Origin: an uncultured Pelagibacteraceae bacterium
GTDB lineage: Bacteria > Pseudomonadota > Alphaproteobacteria > Pelagibacterales > Pelagibacteraceae
Direction: 5' to 3'
Assembly: GCA_902559305.1 (NCBI GenBank)
Contig: CACEHK010000003.1
Span: forward strand, 1-62,457
DNA length: 62,457 nt
Of this stretch, positions 57,543 to 62,457 are shown piece by piece. Position numbers and translations under genes: made by a program. Within the stretch, counting starts at the first letter, position 1, and each line of letters begins with the position of its first letter. The notes under the pieces are model-generated. The model saw only the letters and a list, made by a program, of their open reading frames with translations. It was not told where the DNA came from and ran no database searches.

Positions 57543-58535
57543 TTAAAAATTTGTTCCAACAAGATGTTTGAGTAATTTTATTTGGTCACTATTATCGTTT
57601 AAACAAGGTACCGCATCAAAATTTAAACCTCCAGATTTTAGGAAGCTTTCTTTGCCTTGTATTGAAATTTCTTCAAGAGTTTCAACACAATCAGAAGCAA
57701 ATCCTGGGCAGATAACTAATATATTTTTTTTTCCTTCTTTTGGTAAGGATTCAAGAGTCTTGTCTGTATAAGGTTGAAGCCAATCTTGTGGGCCAAATCT
57801 AGATTGAAATGTTGTTTTGATTTCTACATCTTTAAACTTTTCAGATAACAGTCTCGTGGTTTTTTGGCAGTAACAATGGTATGGATCACCTTTTTCAAAG
57901 TATTTTTTTGGGATTCCGTGATAAGAAGCAATTACTAAATCAGGTTTCCAATTAATTTCATTGATTTTTTTTTTTAAACTGTTCGCTAAAGCTTCGATAT
58001 ATAACGGTTCAGACTCGTAATGTGGAATAATTTTAAGGCTTGGTTGCCATCTCATTTTCATAAGTACCCTGTAAACTTCATCACACACAGTAGCGGTTGT
58101 TGCTGCCGCGTATTGTGGGTACAGTGGAAGAACTACAAGATTTTCACAGCCAGATTTTTTAAGATAGTTTATTTTCATTTTAATACTTGGTTTTCCATAT
58201 CTCATCGCATAATCAACAATTAGATTATTGGTGCCTATTTCTGATGAAAGTTTTTCTGATTGTTTTAAGGTGTAATATCTTAGTGGAGACATGTCTTCTT
58301 TTTTCATCCATATTTTTTTATAAGCTTCAGCTGTCTTTGATGGGCGAAAGTTAAGAATAAATAAGTTTAAAATAATTTTCCAAATAATTGGGTTTACTTC
58401 TATAACTCTCTTGTCTGATAAGAATTCACTAAGATAGCTTCTTATGTCCCACCAACTAGTTGATATAGGCGTGCCAAGATTAACCAATAAAACTCCAGTC
58501 TTGCCGAATTCGACTTTGGGGTGTTTTTCTATCAT
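57543..58535 (-). CDS. hemH: Ferrochelatase
   Basis: Inserts Fe(II) into protoporphyrin IX. The 330-residue protein shows KTGVLLVNLGTPISTSWWDIRSYLSEFLSD at the N-terminus, LVVLPLYPQYAAATTATV, the catalytic His in IASYHGIPKKYFEKGDPY, TFQSRFGPQDWLQPYTD and CPGFASDCVETLEEI. Its ATG overlaps the hemE stop (ATGA). Confidence 0.97.
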   Translation of the reverse strand: MIEKHPKVEFGKTGVLLVNLGTPISTSWWDIRSYLSEFLSDKRVIEVNPIIWKIILNLFILNFRPSKTAEAYKKIWMKKEDMSPLRYYTLKQSEKLSSEIGTNNLIVDYAMRYGKPSIKMKINYLKKSGCENLVVLPLYPQYAAATTATVCDEVYRVLMKMRWQPSLKIIPHYESEPLYIEALANSLKKKINEINWKPDLVIASYHGIPKKYFEKGDPYHCYCQKTTRLLSEKFKDVEIKTTFQSRFGPQDWLQPYTDKTLESLPKEGKKNILVICPGFASDCVETLEEISIQGKESFLKSGGLNFDAVPCLNDNSDQIKLLKHLVGTNF

Positions 58536-59539
58536 TTAAAATCTTTTACTAATTTTACTAAATAATCAACAATTTCTGGTTTAGTATTAGGTAATACACC
58601 ATGCCCTAGATTAAAGATATAAGGGTGATCTTTAAAAATATTTAAATATTCTAAGACAAATTTTTTTACATTGTTTGTGTCGGTTAATAAAATTTTAGGG
58701 TCGAGACCGCCTTGTATTGGTATATCTATCTCATAAATAATTTTCTTTGGATCAACATTATAATCTATATTTATGGCGTTTGGTTTAACTTCTTCTACAA
58801 ATTTTTTATAATTTTTAATATTTCTAGGAAAACATATTACTGGGATATTGAAAGATTTTATATATTCAACAAGATTTGAAGTTGGACGATATATGTATTT
58901 TTCTGTATCACCTTCTTTAACAAGACCTGCCCAGCTGTCAAAGATTTGTATTATTGTTGCTCCATTTTGGATTTGATTTTTGATATGTAGTTTTAAAAAT
59001 TCTTCTAATTTAATTAAAATTTTATCTAATAAATCTTTATCTTTAAAAAAATTGTCTGTAAGTTTTAATTTTGGTGACTGCCTATTTATCATATAAACTA
59101 AAATTGTCCACGGGGCTCCAACAAAACCTATTAGATCTTTTTTATTTTTAATAATCTCATTTTTTGCTAAATTTTTAAGAAGTCCATAAATAGGTTTTAG
59201 TTTATTTGTGAAATATTCATTATCTATTTTATTTATTTTATTAATATCTAATTCACCTAAAATGGGGCCAAAATTTTTTTTAAATTCTACTTTTTGATTT
59301 AAACCATAGGGTAACATTAATATATCTGAAAATATTATAGCCGCATCCATATCAAATCTTTTAATTGGTTGAAGTGTAATTTCAGCAGACAAATTTTCAT
59401 TTAAACATAATTTAATAAAGTCAGGATTATCTATTCTTATTTTTCTAAACTCAGGAAGATACCTTCCAGCTTGCCTCATTAACCAAATAGGACTATTTTT
59501 ATAGTCTTTATTATTTATGCATTGTTGAACAGGGGTCAT
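58532..59539 (-). CDS. hemE: Uroporphyrinogen decarboxylase
   Basis: Converts uroporphyrinogen III to coproporphyrinogen III. The 335-residue protein has the signature PIWLMRQAGRYLPEFRKI, AAIIFSDILMLPYGL, GFVGAPWTILVYM, FDSWAGL and IFNLGHGVLPNTKPE. It is first in the leftward hemE-hemH-hemJ-rho run and flanks the candidate replication origin. Confidence 0.98.
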   Translation of the reverse strand: MTPVQQCINNKDYKNSPIWLMRQAGRYLPEFRKIRIDNPDFIKLCLNENLSAEITLQPIKRFDMDAAIIFSDILMLPYGLNQKVEFKKNFGPILGELDINKINKIDNEYFTNKLKPIYGLLKNLAKNEIIKNKKDLIGFVGAPWTILVYMINRQSPKLKLTDNFFKDKDLLDKILIKLEEFLKLHIKNQIQNGATIIQIFDSWAGLVKEGDTEKYIYRPTSNLVEYIKSFNIPVICFPRNIKNYKKFVEEVKPNAINIDYNVDPKKIIYEIDIPIQGGLDPKILLTDTNNVKKFVLEYLNIFKDHPYIFNLGHGVLPNTKPEIVDYLVKLVKDFK

Positions 59540-59825
59540 ATAAAAATCATATATATAATCTTTAGTATTTGTTTTATATCTTGTTAATATAAAGAATTAT
59601 TAATTGTTAACATTTTACCAACTAAATACTAACAGATAAAAATAATAAAAAATTAAGACAAATAGCCTCTTTTTTATAAGTTTTAGGTTAGATAAATAAT
59701 TGTGTATATTAATTATTAAGGTGTTTATTTATGTTAATAATAAATGAGTTATTCAATTTAAAATTAAAACAAAAAAAAATATTTATTTTTAAGATATTTA
59801 TTAAATTATTATAAACGCTTTATAC
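59540..59825. other. Candidate chromosomal replication origin (hemE/ppsR gap)
   Basis: This 286-bp gap is the longest in the window and holds no ORF or RNA gene that I can support. It is extremely A+T-rich, especially 59720-59815. It includes ATATACACA on the minus strand (59701-59709), eight of nine positions of a DnaA box, and weaker TTATTCAAT (59749-59757). Transcription diverges from it. In Caulobacter, Rickettsia and other alphaproteobacteria oriC lies next to hemE, and parS sites lie 7 kb away here. The paucity of clear DnaA boxes keeps this tentative. Confidence 0.6.
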
Positions 59826-60647
59826 ATGAATATTAAACATGACATTTACCTAATTTCGGATTCAACGGGTGAAACTATAGATAGAATATTTTTAGCTCTC
59901 AAAGCTCAATTTTCAAATTTTGATTATAATGATCATCAGTTTTCATTCACAAGAACAAAAAATCAAATTGAAAAGATTTTAGAATTAGCAAAAAAAAATA
60001 AAGACCCAATAATTCTTTACACCGTAGTTGACGATAATCTTGCAAAACACCTCCAAGACAATGCAAAAAAACATAATATACCTTGTTTTAGTGTCCTTGG
60101 TGATTTAATTTTAAACTTTTCTAAACTTTTAAAACAAAGAGCTTCCCACATACCAAGTGGCCAGCATACTCTAGAAGAACATTATAAAAGAATAGAAGCC
60201 ATTCAATTTACAATGAACCATGATGATGGAAACATGATAAACGATATTGATAAATCTGATATAATCATACTTGGTGTCAGTAGAACAAGTAAAACCCCAA
60301 CCTCCATCTATCTTGCTAACAGAGGATATAAAACTTCTAACATCCCACTAGTGAATGAAAATTCTATACCAAATTTTTTAAAAGAGAAACCCAAATTAAA
60401 ATGTGTTGTTGGTTTAACTTTAGAGCCATCAAGACTCATAGATGTCAGAAAAAATAGAATGTCTGCTCTAAAAGAAGAGCACGGGATAGATTATACTAAT
60501 ATCGAAAAAATCGAAATTGAAATTAAAAAAGCCAAAAAATCTTTTAAAAAATATCAATGGCCAGTTATTGATGTTACTAGAAAGTCAGTTGAAGAAACTG
60601 CAGCAGCAATAATTAAAATATATGAAATAAAAAATCAAAATGTATAA
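59826..60647 (+). CDS. ppsR: Bifunctional kinase/pyrophosphorylase (PEP synthase or PPDK regulator, DUF299)
   Basis: Family members reversibly phosphorylate a Thr of PEP synthase or pyruvate phosphate dikinase to switch it off and on. The 273-residue protein has IYLISDSTGETIDRIFLAL near the start, PSGQHTLEEHYKRIEAIQFTMNHDDG in the middle, and the P-loop-like GVSRTSKTPTSIYLANRG near 150. The RP001-type gene beside hemE is a landmark of alphaproteobacterial origins. The target dikinase is not in this window. Confidence 0.92.
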   Translation: MNIKHDIYLISDSTGETIDRIFLALKAQFSNFDYNDHQFSFTRTKNQIEKILELAKKNKDPIILYTVVDDNLAKHLQDNAKKHNIPCFSVLGDLILNFSKLLKQRASHIPSGQHTLEEHYKRIEAIQFTMNHDDGNMINDIDKSDIIILGVSRTSKTPTSIYLANRGYKTSNIPLVNENSIPNFLKEKPKLKCVVGLTLEPSRLIDVRKNRMSALKEEHGIDYTNIEKIEIEIKKAKKSFKKYQWPVIDVTRKSVEETAAAIIKIYEIKNQNV

Positions 60648-61224
60648 AATAATTCTTGCATCTAATAGTAAAGTAAGAAAAGAAATTTTAGAGAAAAATG
60701 GGATTGATTGTAAAGTTATTCCATCGAATATTGATGAAGATATTGTAAAAATGAGCCTGATAAAAGAAAATGCTACTCCGGAATTAATTTCTAAAAATTT
60801 AGCAGAACTAAAAGCTAACAAAATAAGTTTAAAATTTAGTGAAGATATTGTTATGGGGGCGGACAGTGTTATAGATTTAAAAGGAGAAATAATTTCTAAA
60901 CCAAAAAATAGAAAAGATGCTTTTAAAATATTAAAAAAACTTAATGGCGAAACCCACAACCTAATAAGCTCTGTTTGTATTTCAAAAAAAGGTTATATGA
61001 TTTGGAATTACTCAGAAAAAGCAGCCCTAACCATGAAACACATGAAAGATAATGATCTAAGAGAATATTTGGATAAAATTTCTGATGAAGCTTTATATTC
61101 TTATAATGTTTACCAAATCGAAGGTGAGGGAAGAAGATTATTTTCAAAAATCGAAGGGAATGAAGACACAATCATGGGATTACCAGTTAAAAATATTAAA
61201 GATTATTTAAGGAATTTAGTATGA
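60640..61224 (+). CDS. maf: Maf-family nucleotide pyrophosphatase
   Basis: Hydrolyses modified or non-canonical nucleoside triphosphates. The 194-residue protein has IILASNSKVRKEILEKNGI at the N-terminus, ADSVIDLKGEIISKPKN (the catalytic acid and conserved Lys region), LNGETHNLISSVCI and YQIEGEGRRLFSKIEGNEDTIMGLPV. Substrate preference among Maf subfamilies is not clear. It overlaps ppsR by 8 bp and aroE by 4 bp. Confidence 0.93.
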   Translation: MYKIILASNSKVRKEILEKNGIDCKVIPSNIDEDIVKMSLIKENATPELISKNLAELKANKISLKFSEDIVMGADSVIDLKGEIISKPKNRKDAFKILKKLNGETHNLISSVCISKKGYMIWNYSEKAALTMKHMKDNDLREYLDKISDEALYSYNVYQIEGEGRRLFSKIEGNEDTIMGLPVKNIKDYLRNLV

Positions 61225-62015
61225 GAAAATATCTTGTAATTGGCAATCCTATTGAACACTCTTTATCTCCAAAATTGCACAATTATTGGTTAGAAAAAAA
61301 TAGTATTGATGCAATATTTGAAAAAAAAAAAGTAGAGCAAGAAGAGATTAAATCTTTAATATCTAAAATTAAAAAAGAAGAAATATATGGAATAAATGTA
61401 ACGGTTCCATTTAAAAAAGCTGTAATCCCATTTATGGATGAGTTAACTACAGAAGCAAACGAAACCCAATCCGTAAATACAATTTATTTACTAGAAGACA
61501 AGGTAATTGGACACAACACAGATATATCTGGGTTTGAACTCGGAATAAAATATTCAAAATATAATGTGAAAAACAAAACGGTTTTTATATTGGGAGCCGG
61601 GGGTGTTGTACCTTCAATAATAGTAGCTCTAAAAAGAATGGGAGCTCACAAAATTATTTTAAGCAACAGAACAAAAGAAAAAGCAAAAAAATTAAAACTA
61701 TTTTTTAAAGATATTGAAATATTAGATTGGGGAATTTTGCCAAAAGTGAATATGATAATAAATGCAACAAGCATAGGTTTAAATAAAAATGATAAATTAG
61801 AAGTAGATTTAAAAAAATTTGGATCAAATAATTTTTTCTTTGATATTATTTACAACCCGCAAGAAACAGATTTTTTAAAAAAAGCTAAACAATTAGGTAA
61901 TAAGACTGAAAATGGTAAAATGATGTTTATATATCAGGCACATCAGGCCTTCACAATATGGCATAAGATAATGCCAAATATAGATGAAGAAACAATAAAC
62001 TTATTAAAAGAATGA
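61221..62015 (+). CDS. aroE: Shikimate dehydrogenase
   Basis: NADPH-dependent step of chorismate synthesis. The 264-residue protein shows GNPIEHSLSPKLHNYWL (shikimate binding), INVTVPFKKAVIPFMDEL with the catalytic Lys, NTDISGFELGI, the cofactor loop LGAGGVVPSIIVAL, NRTKEKAK, and NATSIGL. It is coupled to maf and coaE by ATGA overlaps. The maf-aroE-coaE order beside oriC is conserved in alphaproteobacteria. Confidence 0.97.
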   Translation: MRKYLVIGNPIEHSLSPKLHNYWLEKNSIDAIFEKKKVEQEEIKSLISKIKKEEIYGINVTVPFKKAVIPFMDELTTEANETQSVNTIYLLEDKVIGHNTDISGFELGIKYSKYNVKNKTVFILGAGGVVPSIIVALKRMGAHKIILSNRTKEKAKKLKLFFKDIEILDWGILPKVNMIINATSIGLNKNDKLEVDLKKFGSNNFFFDIIYNPQETDFLKKAKQLGNKTENGKMMFIYQAHQAFTIWHKIMPNIDEETINLLKE

Positions 62016-62457
62016 TTAAGATTGGTATTATAGGAGATATAGGTTCAGGGAAAACTTTTATATCTAGGCAGTTCGGTTATCCAGTATTTAATGCTGATCA
62101 AGAAGTAGAAAATATATATAAAAAAAATAGAAATCTTTTTTATAAATTAAAAAAAAAATTACCTAATTTTTTAGGTTCTTTTCCCGTAAAAAAAAAAGAA
62201 CTAAAAGCTGCAGTTTTAAATAATAAAAAAAATCTTAAAATAATTGAAAAAATTATACATCCGGAAGTTCAGAAAAAATTGAAAAAATTTACGAGATTTA
62301 ATAAAAAGAAAAAAATTCTAATTTTTGATATTCCATTATTACTAGAAAAAGGAATATATAAAAAAAATTTTGTACTAGTTTTTGTAGATGCAAAGAAAAA
62401 AGACATTGATAAAAATTTAAAAAAAAGAAAAAATTATAATGAGAAAGTAATTGAAAA
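62012..62457 (+). CDS. coaE: Dephospho-CoA kinase, truncated by the window edge
   Basis: Last step of coenzyme A synthesis. The 148 codons visible start MIKIGIIGDIGSGKTFISRQ with the P-loop GDIGSGKT, followed by VFNADQEVENIY (the DAD-type Asp), a long lid, IIHPEVQKKLKKF and IFDIPLLLEKG. The reading frame is open at 62457, so the last ~45 residues lie outside. It overlaps aroE by 4 bp. dnaQ and secB usually follow in relatives. Confidence 0.93.
   Translation, partial: MIKIGIIGDIGSGKTFISRQFGYPVFNADQEVENIYKKNRNLFYKLKKKLPNFLGSFPVKKKELKAAVLNNKKNLKIIEKIIHPEVQKKLKKFTRFNKKKKILIFDIPLLLEKGIYKKNFVLVFVDAKKKDIDKNLKKRKNYNEKVIE

Overview
This window looks like the core chromosome of a streamlined marine alphaproteobacterium of the SAR11 clade (Pelagibacterales). 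The DNA is very A+T-rich and almost gap-free. Proteins are loaded with Lys/Asn/Ile, neighbouring genes commonly overlap as ATGA, TAATG or TTGA, and the gene order is the alphaproteobacterial core order with many members deleted. I see no rRNA, tRNA, insertion sequence, prophage, CRISPR array or defence island, and no stretch over 300 bp without a gene.

Layout. (1) 0-6.4 kb: rpsT and mutM leftward; rightward ubiE-ubiB-coaBC-dut, a MoeB/ThiF-type adenylyltransferase and an SH3 protein. In relatives dnaA lies next to rpsT, so it is probably just off the left edge. (2) 6.4-12 kb: katG with an Irr/PerR-like repressor, then the unsaturated fatty-acid genes fabA-fabB-fabI with two tiny ORFs behind them. 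(3) 12-30 kb, leftward: trpS/murJ, a NifU-like protein, a Bax-type hydrolase, tsaB, fur, miaB, phoH, ybeY, lnt, metK, then nusA-infB-rbfA-rpsO-pnp. (4) 30-39.5 kb: maeB, a BON lipoprotein, rsmI, an LpoA-like protein, rdgB, and grpE-dnaK-dnaJ. (5) 39.5-45.3 kb: dapB, nth, a PfkB kinase, an ArfA-like micro-gene, an orphan winged-helix regulator, an L,D-transpeptidase, yggS, a ThiE-like protein and a major porin. (6) 45.5-62.5 kb: a DUF3576 lipoprotein, leuS, lptE and holA; leftward parB, parA, rsmG, mnmG, mnmE, rho, hemJ, hemH and hemE; then a divergent switch to ppsR, maf, aroE and a truncated coaE. The hemE/ppsR gap is the classical alphaproteobacterial oriC position, and two parS sites lie inside rsmG and mnmG.

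Themes. Translation and RNA metabolism dominate (S20, S15, IF2, RbfA, NusA, PNPase, Rho, MnmE/G, MiaB, RsmG/I, TsaB). The rest covers envelope construction (MurJ, Lnt, LptE, LpoA-like, L,D-transpeptidase, porin), iron and peroxide control (Fur, Irr-like, KatG), heme synthesis, protein folding, and chromosome replication and segregation.

The most interesting items are not a new large system but small or regulatory features. They are a 35-codon gene with the KKGKGS motif of the ribosome-rescue factor ArfA, translationally coupled to an orphan regulator; a near-consensus Irr/PerR operator sitting inside the katG promoter; a terminator-like hairpin just before nusA that could be an attenuator; an almost leaderless rpsT transcript; paired parS sites with a candidate oriC; three unannotated micro-proteins; a half-length TsaB; and two genes whose start codons sit back-to-back in ATGCAT. 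All functional claims rest on motif reading and gene order only; nothing was searched or computed.
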